Assembly: GCF_001921215.1 (NCBI RefSeq)
Contig: NZ_MSIF01000004.1
Coordinates: 62,001-126,000 of the forward strand
Reading direction: 5' to 3'
Source: Actinophytocola xinjiangensis
GTDB lineage: Bacteria > Actinomycetota > Actinomycetes > Mycobacteriales > Pseudonocardiaceae
Length of the DNA stretch: 64,000 bases
Shown: piece after piece, positions 33,046 through 41,610 of the stretch
Position numbering within the stretch: the stretch's first letter is position 1
How the letters are laid out: the number at the start of each line of letters is the position of its first letter
Notes under the pieces: generated by a model
Database searches by the model: none
What the model saw: only the letters and a program-made list of their open reading frames with translations
What the model was told of the DNA's origin: nothing
Program-made: the position numbers and the translations under genes

Positions 33046-34062
33046 TCAGGCCCGGGGGACTCCCAGGGACTCCCGGTGGACGATCTCGGCCCCGGCCTCC
33101 TCGACCCGAGGATTGGGATGCTGGGCCTCCAGTGCCAACCCGATGGCCCGGGCCCCGATGGTCACCAACGGCAACCGGACGGTCGTCAGTGCCGGTGTCA
33201 CGTCCCGGGCGATCGGCATGTCGTCGAAGCCCACCACCGACACGTCCCCCGGAACGGCCAGTCCACGGGACCGCAGCACCGACAACGCCCCGATGGCCAT
33301 CGAGTCGTTCAGGGCCACGATGCAGGTCAGCCGGGGCTCGGCGTCCAGCAGGGCCTCGGTGGCCGCGGCCCCACCGTCGCGGTCGAACTCCGCGTAGGCG
33401 ATCCGTCGGGCCGGCAGCGCGCGGTGGAACTCCCTGGCCGCCCGGCGCAGCCCGGCCAACCGGTCGGTGGTCGTGGTCAGCTGTTTGGGGGCGGCGACCA
33501 CGCCGACGTGCCGGTGTCCGGCCTTGAAGACCTCGCGGCCGATCATGTACCCGCCGTCCTCGTTGGCGGGCATCACCGCGTCGCCGGCCAGTTTGTGGCG
33601 GCCGATGACCGACACCCGCCCGCCGGTGGCCATGTAGGCGCTCAGCTTGGCGTTGAGTGACTTGGTGAACGCGGGATCGTGATAGCCGGACCCCGCCAGG
33701 ATGATCGCCTCGACCTGGTGGGCGCGCAGCAGCTCCACGTACTCCAGCTCGCGCTCCGGGTCACGGTAGGAGTTGCAGATGATCACCAGGCGGCCCTGTT
33801 CGCTGGCCACCCGCTGCAGACCTCGGGTGATCTCGGCGAAGTACGGGTCGGACACGTCGTGCACGATCACGCCGACCGTGGTCCGGTGGGAGCGGGCGAG
33901 CAGCTGCGCGTGCGCGTTGGGCACGTACTGCAACTCCTGCACCGCGCGCAGCACCCGCTCGCGCAGCTCCTCGGAAACGATCTTGGGACTGCCGTTCACG
34001 ATCCGCGAGACGGTCGCCGCGGACACCCCAGCGCGTCGCGCGACATCGGCGAGCGTTGCCAT
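33046..34062 (-). CDS. LacI-family transcriptional regulator
   Basis: A 338-aa LacI/GalR repressor: HTH and hinge ATLADVARRAGVSAATVSRIV, SEELRERVLRAV, then a periplasmic-binding-protein-like effector domain (TVGVIVHDVSDPYFAEITRG, IVALNDSMAIGALSVL, VSVVGFDDMPIARDVTPALTTV). It probably responds to a sugar or sugar derivative. It is divergent from the cupin gene and the catabolic regulon that follows; a 14-bp palindrome lies in the gap and recurs three more times downstream, defining its likely regulon. Confidence 0.92.
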   Translation of the reverse strand: MATLADVARRAGVSAATVSRIVNGSPKIVSEELRERVLRAVQELQYVPNAHAQLLARSHRTTVGVIVHDVSDPYFAEITRGLQRVASEQGRLVIICNSYRDPERELEYVELLRAHQVEAIILAGSGYHDPAFTKSLNAKLSAYMATGGRVSVIGRHKLAGDAVMPANEDGGYMIGREVFKAGHRHVGVVAAPKQLTTTTDRLAGLRRAAREFHRALPARRIAYAEFDRDGGAAATEALLDAEPRLTCIVALNDSMAIGALSVLRSRGLAVPGDVSVVGFDDMPIARDVTPALTTVRLPLVTIGARAIGLALEAQHPNPRVEEAGAEIVHRESLGVPRA

Positions 34063-34119
34063 GTCGCTCCTACCTTCACATTGACGCCCGGCTCTCGCGG
34101 GCCTAGCGTCAGATTACAA

Positions 34120-34133
34120 GGAAAGCCCTTTCC
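34120..34133. promoter_or_regulatory. LacI-type operator 1
   Basis: A perfect 14-bp palindrome GGAAAGCCCTTTCC in the 140-bp gap between the LacI gene start (34062) and the cupin start (34203). It is the best copy of a four-member set in this regulon. Symmetry and placement fit a LacI-family operator controlling both directions. Confidence 0.7.
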
Positions 34134-34202
34134 CCGCGCCCGGGAGGCGGCCTATGCGCACGAAAGTGTACGTGATCTTGGCCCACCGGGATGGGCACCC
34201 CG

Positions 34203-34931
34203 ATGAGTGATCCGTTACCCGGAGGCGTCGGCGTCTCGCGACTGTGCGTGTACGACACGGTCACCCCCGACGGACGCCCCGGCGGCACCCCTCACCTGCA
34301 CCTCTGCTGCACCGAAGCCTACGTGGTCACCGGCGGTGAGGGCGCGGTCCAGACACTGTCCGGCGCCGGTTTCGCCGAGCACGCCCTCTCGCCGGGCACC
34401 GTGCTGTGGTTCACGCCGGGCACGGTCCACCGGCTGATCAACCTCGGTGGCCTGGACATCGTCGTGGTCATGGGCAACTCGGGGCTGCCGGAGGCCGGGG
34501 ACGCGGTGTTCACGTTCCCACCCGAGGTGCTCGCCGACCCCGACCGGTACGCCAAGGCCGCGGGTCTGCCCAACGGTGGCGCGCCGGGCACGGACGTGAC
34601 CCACGCGTTCACCCGGCGTGATCTGGCCATCGAGGGGTTCCTCCAGTTGCGCGAGGAGGTCGAGCGGGACGGGCCGGCCGCGATGGCCCGGCTGCACGAG
34701 GCCGCCGTCGCGCTCAAGCGACCGCACCTGGACACCTGGCGCACCCGCTGGGAGAACGGCGCCTTCCGGGCCGCGCAGCTGACCGGCGTGCAGCTCGACG
34801 CGCTGGCCAGGGGTGACGGCGGGCACCTGCGGTCCGCGCGGGTCCATGCCCTGCCCGAACCGTCCGAGCGCGGGCGGCTGGGCATGTGCGGGCTGCTCGA
34901 CACCTATCTGCCGCCGACCGGCGAGAAGTAG
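34203..34931 (+). CDS. Cupin-domain protein of the sugar regulon
   Basis: A 242-aa protein with one N-terminal cupin domain: THLHLCCTEAYVVTGGEGAVQTL style strands (GTPHLHLC at about residues 26-33 and FTPGTVHRLIN near 71-81), which include candidate metal-binding His. The C-terminal half is helical (LREEVERDGPAAMARLHEAA). It may bind or isomerise a sugar derivative. ATG 34191 is an alternative start 12 nt upstream. It is the first gene after the divergent LacI gene and is followed by two more LacI-type operator copies. Confidence 0.75.
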   Translation: MSDPLPGGVGVSRLCVYDTVTPDGRPGGTPHLHLCCTEAYVVTGGEGAVQTLSGAGFAEHALSPGTVLWFTPGTVHRLINLGGLDIVVVMGNSGLPEAGDAVFTFPPEVLADPDRYAKAAGLPNGGAPGTDVTHAFTRRDLAIEGFLQLREEVERDGPAAMARLHEAAVALKRPHLDTWRTRWENGAFRAAQLTGVQLDALARGDGGHLRSARVHALPEPSERGRLGMCGLLDTYLPPTGEK

Positions 34932-34944
34932 GAAAGCCCTTGCC
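34931..34944. promoter_or_regulatory. LacI-type operator 2
   Basis: GGAAAGCCCTTGCC, one mismatch from operator 1, immediately after (and touching) the cupin stop codon and 74 bp before the ThuA-domain gene. Together with operator 3, 30 bp downstream, it could support cooperative binding or looping. Confidence 0.6.
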
Positions 34945-34973
34945 TGAGGGGCTCGGCAGACCATAGAGTCCAA

Positions 34974-34987
34974 GGAAAGCGCTTGCC
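34974..34987. promoter_or_regulatory. LacI-type operator 3
   Basis: GGAAAGCGCTTGCC, 30 bp beyond the end of operator 2 and directly before the ribosome site of the large secreted-protein gene (GTG 35018). The central GCGC is closer to the canonical LacI-family centre (GCGC/CG). Confidence 0.65.
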
Positions 34988-35017
34988 TGGCAGAGTGGCC
35001 CTCGGCAGGAGGATGTC

Positions 35018-38000
35018 GTGCGCAACAGATCCATCGTCCTGGTCTTCGTGTTGTCCCTGGTCATCGGTACTTTCGTCACGACGGGACCCGCCGTCGCGCA
35101 GCAGTCACGGTTCAGCGTCCTGGTCTACTCCAAGGTCAACGGCTTCTACCACGACTCCATCCCCGCCGGGCAGCGCGCGATCACCGAACTCGGCGCCGAG
35201 AACGACTTCGACGTCACCGTCTCCGACGACCCGACGTTGTTCACCGACGAGGGCCTCGCCCCCTTCGACGCCGTCGTGTTCAACAACACCAACAGCCGCA
35301 ACGGCGCCATCCTCGACCCCGCCCAACGCGCCGCCTTCGAGCGCTACATCCGCGCCGGCGGCGGCTACACCGGCGTGCACTCGGCCAGCGGCACCGAGTA
35401 CGACTGGCCCTGGTACGGCCAACTCATGGGCGCGTTCTTCAAGGTCCACCCGGCCATCCAGCCGGTCAGCATCCAGGTCGACGACCGCGTCCACCCGTCC
35501 ACACGGGACCTGCCGCAGATCTGGGACCGCACCGAGGAACCCTACGACTTCGTTGCCAATCCGCGTGGCAACGTGCATGTCCTGGCGAGCTTCGACACCC
35601 GCTCCTACACCGGCCACACCATGGGCGCCGACCACCCGATCTCCTGGTGCCAGGACTTCGACGGCGGCCGCTCCTGGTACACCGGCCTCGGCCACAACCC
35701 GTCGGCCTTCGACGAGCCGCTGTTCCGGTCGCACCTGCTCGGCGGCATCGAATGGGCCGCCGGCGCGGCCCCCGGCGACTGCGGCCCCACCCAGAACGAC
35801 CGCTGGTCCAAGACCCTGCTGGAAGGCGACACCGACGACCCGCTCGACCTGGAGATCGACGAACGCGGCCGGGTCTTCTACATCCAGCGCCAGGGCTGGC
35901 TCAAGGTCTACGACCCCGAGGCCGGCTACAGCCACGAGGCCGGCAAGCTCGACGTGCTGGTCAACCACACCCACGGCATGCACGGCCTGGTGCTGCACCC
36001 CGACTTCGCCGACAACGGCTACCTCTACGTCTTCTACTCCCCGGCCGACGACCCGGTGAACCGCCTGTCCCGGTTCACCTTCGACGAGTCGTCCCTGCGG
36101 ATCGACCCCACCAGCGAGGTCGTGCAGTTCGAGTTCTTCTCCCAGCGCGAGATCAACGCCCACGAGGGCGGCGGGATGGCCTTCGACAGCGCCGGCAACC
36201 TCTACCTGGCCACCGGCGACAACGCCGACCCGTGCTGCGAGGGCTACGCGCCGATCGACGAGCGGCCGGGGCGCCGCAACCAGGACGCCCAGGGCACCTC
36301 GGCCAACACCAACGACCTGCGCGGCAAGATCCTGCGGATCCACCCCGAGGACGACGGCACGTACACGATCCCCGAGGGCAACCTGTTCGCGCCCGGCACG
36401 GACAGGACCCGGCCGGAGATCTACGTGATGGGCCTGCGCAACCCGTACCGGATCCACATCGACCCCGAGACCGACTGGCTGTACTGGGGCGAGGTCGGCC
36501 CGGACGCCCGCGCCGACAACCCCGCGCGCGGCCCCAAGGGCCACGACGAGTTCAACCTGGCGAAGAAGGCCGGCAACTTCGGCTGGCCGCTGTGCATCGC
36601 CGACAACCAGCCCTACGTCGAGTACGACTTCGCCACCGGGGCCTCCGGCCAGCCCTACGACTGCGCGAACGGGCCGACCAACAACTCGCCCAACAACACC
36701 GGCCTCACGACGCTGCCGCCGGCCCAGCCGGCGTGGCTGCCCTATCCGTACGACGCCTCCCCGCAGTGGCCCGAACTGGGCACCGGCGGCCGGCTGGCGA
36801 TCGGCGGCCCGACGTACCACTTCGACCCCGACCTGGAGTCGGAGACCAGGCTGCCGGCCTACTACGACGACACCGTGTTCATCGCCGAGTGGACCCGCAA
36901 CGCGATCTTCGAGGTCAAGCAGGGCCAGGACGGGGAGGCGTTGTCGCTGAACAGGTTCCTGCCCGGCCAGACGTTCCTGCGGCCGATGGACCTGGAGATC
37001 GGCCCGGACGGCGCGCTCTACCTCATCGAGTGGGGCTCGAACTACGGCGGCTCGGGCCGGGGTGACCCGAACTTCGACTCGGCGCTGTACCGCGTCGACT
37101 ACCTGCGTCCCGGTGAGCGCGCGCCGAAGGCGTCGGCGTCCGCGACCCCGTCCTCGGGCGGCGCGCCGCTGCGGGTCCAGTTCGCCAACACCTCCGCCGA
37201 CCCCGACGAGGACCAGAACCTGGGCCACGTGTGGGACTTCGACGGTGACGGCACCACCGACTCCACCGACGTCAACCCGACCCACACCTACACCGAGCGC
37301 GGCGAGTACACCGCGACGCTGACGGTCACCGACCCGACCGGGCGCACCGACACCACCGAGATCGACGTCACCGTCGGCAACACCGCGCCCGAGGTCACCC
37401 TGGAGTCCCCCGCGGACGGTCAGGTTTTCGACTGGGGCGTCCCGGTGCCGATCCGGGTGGACGTGGCCGACGTCGAGGACGGGTTCACCGAGGACGGCTC
37501 GATCGGCTGCCGCGAGGTGGTCACCGAGTACGGGGTGCGCCACGCCCGCCAGGACCATCTGATGGGCAAGCGAACCGGCTGCGCGGGCACGGTCGAGACG
37601 GTCATCGACGAGCTGCACACCACCGCCGAGGACGTCGAGTACTACCTCGAATCGTCCTATGAGGACACCGGTGGGCTGGTCCACAGCGACCGGGTCGTGC
37701 TCCAGCCCCGGGTCAAGCAGGCCGACCACTACGACGAGGCCAACGGCGTGCGGATCGCCGGCAACACCGCCGACGGCGTCAGCGCCGGGCTGGTCGGCCA
37801 GATCCACCACGGCGACTGGGTCGGCTACACCCCGGTCAACCTCACGGGTGTGCCGACGATGAGCTTCCGGGTCGCCAGCCAGGCCAACGGTGGCACGATC
37901 GAGATCCGCCGGGACGCGCCGGACGGCCCGGTGCTGGGCAGCGTCGCGGTCCCGGTGACCGGCGGCGGCACGACCTGGACCGAGGTGACCGCCCCGGTCA

Positions 38001-38884
38001 CCGATCCCGGCGGCACGCACGCGCTGTACCTGGTGTTCACCAACCCGGCGACCACCGGCACGCTGTTCAACCTCGACCGGTTCGAGTTCGGCTCGCAGGT
38101 CGAGTTGATGAACCTGACGCTGCCGACGCCGGTGTCGGCCGGTGACGCCGGCTTCGCCGAGGTCGACCTGGTCAACGGCACCAACCGGCGGGTCACCGCC
38201 ACGGTCACGCTGGCCGTGCCGGCCGAGTGGACCCAGACGCCGGTGCGGGTCGAGGTGCCCCGGCACCAGACGGTGCGGGCACGGCTCCGGTTCACCTCAC
38301 CGGAACCGGGCGCGGTCACCGGCCCGCTGCTGGAGGCGCGGCTGTCGGCCACGGCGACCGCGACCGGCGGCGTGCGGGTCGCCAGCCGGGCCAACGCCAC
38401 CGCGTACCTGATGCCCTCGACCAAGCGGACCGTGTACTCGCTGGACGCCGGCGCGCCGGACAGCCCTCTGCAACCGGGCTACCAGCGCCTCGACCCGACC
38501 ACCGCGTACAGCGAGACGACCGGGTTCGGCTGGGTGGAGGCCACCGGGTTGGAGTCCCGCGACCGGGGCGCGCCCGACGGTCTGCGCGGGGACATGGTGA
38601 CCTCGACCGGGCCGGCGACCCTGCGGCTGCGTGTTCCGGCGGGCCAGCACACGGTGTCGCTGCTGCGCGGGGACCCGCAGTTCGCCGCCCAGCCCATCAC
38701 GGTCACCGTCGACGGGCAGCGGGTGGTGGACGGCGGCGTCACCGTCGGCACCAACCGCTGGGGCTGGGATCAGTTCACTGTGGACGGTGGAACGGCCGGC
38801 CGGACGGTCGACGTGACGTTCGGCATCGACATCGAGCAGTACTGGCGGGTCAACGCGCTCGTCGTCGAGAAGGTGGTGACCTAG
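35018..38884 (+). CDS. Secreted ThuA / glucose-dehydrogenase-like / PKD / carbohydrate-binding multidomain protein
   Basis: A 1288-aa exported protein. Signal peptide at residues 1-27 (VFVLSLVIGTFVTTGPAVAQ). Then a ThuA domain to about 245 (SVLVYSKVNGFYHDSI, GVHSASGTEYDWPWYG, HPISWCQDFDGGRSWYTGLG), a PQQ-type sugar-dehydrogenase beta-propeller at about 280-690 (LVLHPDFADNGYLYVFYS, LRGKILRIHPEDDGTY, VMGLRNPYRIHIDPETDWLYWGEVG), a PKD domain (VWDFDGDGTTDSTDVNPTHTY), a CBM6-like segment (VGQIHHGDWVGYTPVNL) and a C-terminal beta domain. ThuA-type proteins are linked to disaccharide and keto-sugar use. It probably oxidises or processes glycosides outside the cell before import by the adjacent ABC system. 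GTG 35018 has AGGAGG upstream. Confidence 0.88.
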   Translation: MRNRSIVLVFVLSLVIGTFVTTGPAVAQQSRFSVLVYSKVNGFYHDSIPAGQRAITELGAENDFDVTVSDDPTLFTDEGLAPFDAVVFNNTNSRNGAILDPAQRAAFERYIRAGGGYTGVHSASGTEYDWPWYGQLMGAFFKVHPAIQPVSIQVDDRVHPSTRDLPQIWDRTEEPYDFVANPRGNVHVLASFDTRSYTGHTMGADHPISWCQDFDGGRSWYTGLGHNPSAFDEPLFRSHLLGGIEWAAGAAPGDCGPTQNDRWSKTLLEGDTDDPLDLEIDERGRVFYIQRQGWLKVYDPEAGYSHEAGKLDVLVNHTHGMHGLVLHPDFADNGYLYVFYSPADDPVNRLSRFTFDESSLRIDPTSEVVQFEFFSQREINAHEGGGMAFDSAGNLYLATGDNADPCCEGYAPIDERPGRRNQDAQGTSANTNDLRGKILRIHPEDDGTYTIPEGNLFAPGTDRTRPEIYVMGLRNPYRIHIDPETDWLYWGEVGPDARADNPARGPKGHDEFNLAKKAGNFGWPLCIADNQPYVEYDFATGASGQPYDCANGPTNNSPNNTGLTTLPPAQPAWLPYPYDASPQWPELGTGGRLAIGGPTYHFDPDLESETRLPAYYDDTVFIAEWTRNAIFEVKQGQDGEALSLNRFLPGQTFLRPMDLEIGPDGALYLIEWGSNYGGSGRGDPNFDSALYRVDYLRPGERAPKASASATPSSGGAPLRVQFANTSADPDEDQNLGHVWDFDGDGTTDSTDVNPTHTYTERGEYTATLTVTDPTGRTDTTEIDVTVGNTAPEVTLESPADGQVFDWGVPVPIRVDVADVEDGFTEDGSIGCREVVTEYGVRHARQDHLMGKRTGCAGTVETVIDELHTTAEDVEYYLESSYEDTGGLVHSDRVVLQPRVKQADHYDEANGVRIAGNTADGVSAGLVGQIHHGDWVGYTPVNLTGVPTMSFRVASQANGGTIEIRRDAPDGPVLGSVAVPVTGGGTTWTEVTAPVTDPGGTHALYLVFTNPATTGTLFNLDRFEFGSQVELMNLTLPTPVSAGDAGFAEVDLVNGTNRRVTATVTLAVPAEWTQTPVRVEVPRHQTVRARLRFTSPEPGAVTGPLLEARLSATATATGGVRVASRANATAYLMPSTKRTVYSLDAGAPDSPLQPGYQRLDPTTAYSETTGFGWVEATGLESRDRGAPDGLRGDMVTSTGPATLRLRVPAGQHTVSLLRGDPQFAAQPITVTVDGQRVVDGGVTVGTNRWGWDQFTVDGGTAGRTVDVTFGIDIEQYWRVNALVVEKVVT

Positions 38885-38894
38885 GGTGTCAAGC

Positions 38895-39758
38895 ATGGTG
38901 ACGTCCAAGGACGTGCAACCAGCCGACCGGCCGACGCCCCCGGCGCCGGCCAGCCGGTTCGACCTCGGCGCGCGGCTGCTGCGCTTCCTGGACGCCCTGT
39001 GGCGGCCGGCGATCGTGCTGGGGGCGTTGTTCGTCCTGTGGTGGATCGCCAGTGAGAACGAGTGGATGCCGCACTACCTGGTGCCGACCCCGGGCCAGGT
39101 GTGGGACACCATCGCCGGCGACTGGTCGTCGCTGATGTACCACTCCTACGTCACGCTCTACGAGACGGTGATCGGGTTCCTGCTCGCCAGCGTGCTCGGC
39201 CTGGCGACCGCGGTCCTGATCGCCTACTCGCGCACGATGGACAAGGCGCTGTACCCCATCGTGCTGTTCGCGCAGGTGATCCCGAAGATCGCGATCGCGC
39301 CGCTGCTGGTGGTGTGGTTCGGCAACGGGCTCGCGCCCAAGATCATGCTGGCGGTGCTGATCGCGTTCTTCCCGGTGGTGGTCTCGGGGGTCGCCGGGCT
39401 GCGCTCGACCGACCCGGAACTGCTGGAGCTGTCGGCGACGATGGGCGCGTCCCGCTGGCAGACCTTCCGCAAGATCCGGTTCCCCAACGCGTTGCCGCAC
39501 CTGATGGCGGGGGAGAAGGTGGCGGTCACCCTCGCCGTCGTCGGTGCGGTGGTCGGCGAGTTCGTCGGCGCCAGCGAGGGCCTGGGCTACACGTTGTTGC
39601 TGGCCAACGGGAACCTGGACTCGGCGATGCTGTTCGCCGCGCTGTTCCTGATGTCGCTGATCGGCATTCTGCTGTTCGTGGTGGTGGAGGTGCTGGAGGC
39701 GCTGCTGATCCCGTGGCACGCCAGCCGCCGCACGGCCACCCCGCTCACGACTTCCTGA
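38895..39758 (+). CDS. ABC importer permease (SsuC/TauC-like)
   Basis: A 287-aa permease with six helices and the binding-protein-dependent transport signature ELSATMGASRWQTFRKIRFPNALPHL near residues 175-200 (EAA loop). It belongs to the SsuC/TauC/ThiX group, which partners NMT1/THI5-like binding proteins. It begins 10 bp after the ThuA gene; GTG 38886 is an alternative start. In this LacI regulon, where a carbohydrate-type permease pair would be expected, a single SsuC-type permease is unusual. Confidence 0.9.
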   Translation: MVTSKDVQPADRPTPPAPASRFDLGARLLRFLDALWRPAIVLGALFVLWWIASENEWMPHYLVPTPGQVWDTIAGDWSSLMYHSYVTLYETVIGFLLASVLGLATAVLIAYSRTMDKALYPIVLFAQVIPKIAIAPLLVVWFGNGLAPKIMLAVLIAFFPVVVSGVAGLRSTDPELLELSATMGASRWQTFRKIRFPNALPHLMAGEKVAVTLAVVGAVVGEFVGASEGLGYTLLLANGNLDSAMLFAALFLMSLIGILLFVVVEVLEALLIPWHASRRTATPLTTS

Positions 39759-39769
39759 AAGGGCTTTCC
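39756..39769. promoter_or_regulatory. LacI-type operator 4 overlapping a ribosome site
   Basis: TGAAAGGGCTTTCC, the reverse complement of GGAAAGCCCTTTCA, ends 1 nt before the ATG of the binding-protein gene and covers its Shine-Dalgarno AAAGGG. Repressor bound here could block an internal promoter or the path of polymerase. Confidence 0.6.
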
Positions 39770-39770
39770 C

Positions 39771-40799
39771 ATGGACGCCAAGCGCATCCTGCTCGGCCTC
39801 GCGGCCTCGGTCCTGGTGCTCGGAGCCTGTGCGCCGGGCGGCGCGCAGGAGGACGGCGACGGTGGCGGCGGCGCGCCGGCCGACGCCGACAAGGTCACCC
39901 TGACCCTGAACTGGGTCCCCTACGGCGAGCACGCGCCGTTCTACCACGGCGTCGCGCAGGGCTTCTACGCCGACGAGGGCATCGACCTGGAGATCAAGCC
40001 GGGCAACGGTTCGGGCACCACGATCCAGGCCGTGGCCCAGGACCAGACGACGTTCGGCTGGGCGGACACCCCGCCGCTGCTCAAGGGCATCGCCGCCGGC
40101 ATGCCGGTCAAGAGCGTCGGGGTGTTCCTGCAGAAGGGCCCGGCGTCGCTGGAGTTCCTGTCCGACCAGAAGATCACCAGCCCGGCCGACCTCAAGGGCA
40201 AGACCGTCGGCGGCACCCCCGGCGACGCCATGTACGCGACGTTCCCGGCGTGGCTCAAGGCCAACGGCCTGTCCGCCTCCGACGTCACGGTGGTGAACAT
40301 GGACGCCGCCAACAAGATCGCCCAGCTGGCCGAGGGCCAGGTCGACGCGATCATGGGCTTCTTCCACGACCAGGGCCCGACGATCGAGGCGCGCACCGGC
40401 AAGCAGGTCGACTACCTGCTCTACGCCGACTCCGGGCTGAACATGCTGGGCACCGGCATCGTGGCCAGCGAGCAGACCCTGTCGGACAAGGCGGACCTGG
40501 TGTCGCGGTTCGTGCGGGCGACGCAGAAGTCGTGGGCCGAGGCGGTCAAGGACATCCCGGCCGCCGCGCAGGCGATGGCCGACAACGCCGAGAACGAGCC
40601 GCCGCTGGAGGTGCTGATCCAGCAGCTGGAGCTGGCCGAGCCGCTGCTGCAACTGGACAGCGTCGGCGCGCCGGGCGTGAACACCGAGCAGCAGTGGGCC
40701 GACACGATCGAGCTGATGTCCCAGTACGCGGAGTTGGAGAACGCCGGTGAGCCGTCGGCCTACTGGGACGGCAGCCACGCCGGCGGGTCGGGGTCCTGA
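39771..40799 (+). CDS. ABC importer substrate-binding lipoprotein (NMT1/THI5-like)
   Basis: A 342-aa lipoprotein: lipobox LVLGAC with Cys20 as the modified residue, then the NMT1/THI5-like fold starting TLNWVPYGEHAPFYHGVAQGF and DEGIDLEIKPGNGSGTT. The family binds pyrimidine precursors, sulfonates, aromatic acids or other small planar molecules, so the ligand here may be a non-sugar. It is tightly spaced with the permease (12 bp) and overlaps the ATPase gene (TGATG). The LacI-type operator lies on its ribosome site. Confidence 0.9.
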   Translation: MDAKRILLGLAASVLVLGACAPGGAQEDGDGGGGAPADADKVTLTLNWVPYGEHAPFYHGVAQGFYADEGIDLEIKPGNGSGTTIQAVAQDQTTFGWADTPPLLKGIAAGMPVKSVGVFLQKGPASLEFLSDQKITSPADLKGKTVGGTPGDAMYATFPAWLKANGLSASDVTVVNMDAANKIAQLAEGQVDAIMGFFHDQGPTIEARTGKQVDYLLYADSGLNMLGTGIVASEQTLSDKADLVSRFVRATQKSWAEAVKDIPAAAQAMADNAENEPPLEVLIQQLELAEPLLQLDSVGAPGVNTEQQWADTIELMSQYAELENAGEPSAYWDGSHAGGSGS

Positions 40800-41584
40800 T
40801 GCCGGACACACTGACCGACACCGCCGTCGACGTGGCGGGGCTGACCGTGCGGTTCCGGTCCAAGCGCTCGTCGACGACCGCGCTGGACGACGTGTCGCTG
40901 CGGGTCGAGCCGGGGGCGTTCATCAGCATCGTCGGCCCGTCGGGCTGCGGGAAGTCCACGCTGCTGAAGGTGATCGCCGGGCTGGTGGCGCCGACGACCG
41001 GGTCGGTGAGCCTGCTGGGCGAGCCGGTGACCGGGCCGATGCGCACCATCGGGTTCGCCTTCCAGCGGGCGGCGCTGCTGGAGTGGCGCGGGGTGCGCAA
41101 GAACATCCTGTTGCAGGCCGAGATGCGGGGGATGAACAAGGCGCGGGCGGGTGTGCGGGCCGACGCGCTGATCGAGCTGACCGGTCTGTCCGGGTTCGAG
41201 GAGGCCCTGCCGCACGAACTGTCCGGCGGTATGCAGCAGCGAGTGGCACTGTGCCGGGCGCTGCTGCACGAACCGCCGGTGTTGTTGATGGACGAGCCGT
41301 TCGGCGCGCTGGACGCGTTGACCCGCGAGCAGCTCAACGCCGAACTGAACCGGATCTGGCGCGAGACCGGCACGACGATCCTGCTGGTCACCCACTCCAT
41401 CGCCGAGGCGGTGTTCCTCGGTACCCGGGTGGTGGTGATGAGCCCGCGACCCGGCCGGCTGGTCCGCTCGCTGGACGTCGACCTGCCGGCGGCGCGGGAC
41501 TACGCCCAGGTGATGACCGACCCGACCTTCGGCACACTCACCAGGCAGATCCGCGAACTGCTCGGCTCCGCCGAGAGCCACTGA
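40799..41584 (+). CDS. ABC importer ATP-binding protein (SsuB/TauB-like)
   Basis: A 261-aa ATPase: Walker A GPSGCGKST, Q-loop FAFQRAALLEW, signature LSGGMQQRVALCRALL, Walker B VLLMDEPFGALD, H-loop LVTHSIAEAVFLG. The length and motifs match the SsuB/TauB/ThiZ subfamily. Its ATG overlaps the binding-protein stop. It completes a three-component importer with the two genes upstream. Confidence 0.93.
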   Translation: MPDTLTDTAVDVAGLTVRFRSKRSSTTALDDVSLRVEPGAFISIVGPSGCGKSTLLKVIAGLVAPTTGSVSLLGEPVTGPMRTIGFAFQRAALLEWRGVRKNILLQAEMRGMNKARAGVRADALIELTGLSGFEEALPHELSGGMQQRVALCRALLHEPPVLLMDEPFGALDALTREQLNAELNRIWRETGTTILLVTHSIAEAVFLGTRVVVMSPRPGRLVRSLDVDLPAARDYAQVMTDPTFGTLTRQIRELLGSAESH

Positions 41585-41610
41585 GCACCCACAGGAAGAG
41601 GGAGCAACGG

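Noticed and set aside
35105-38266. A very long antisense open frame (over 1000 codons) opposite the ThuA-fusion gene
   Set aside because: It is the GC-rich shadow of the sense gene, Val/Gly/Asp/Arg-rich with no domain or ribosome site; the sense strand has clear domains and a signal peptide.
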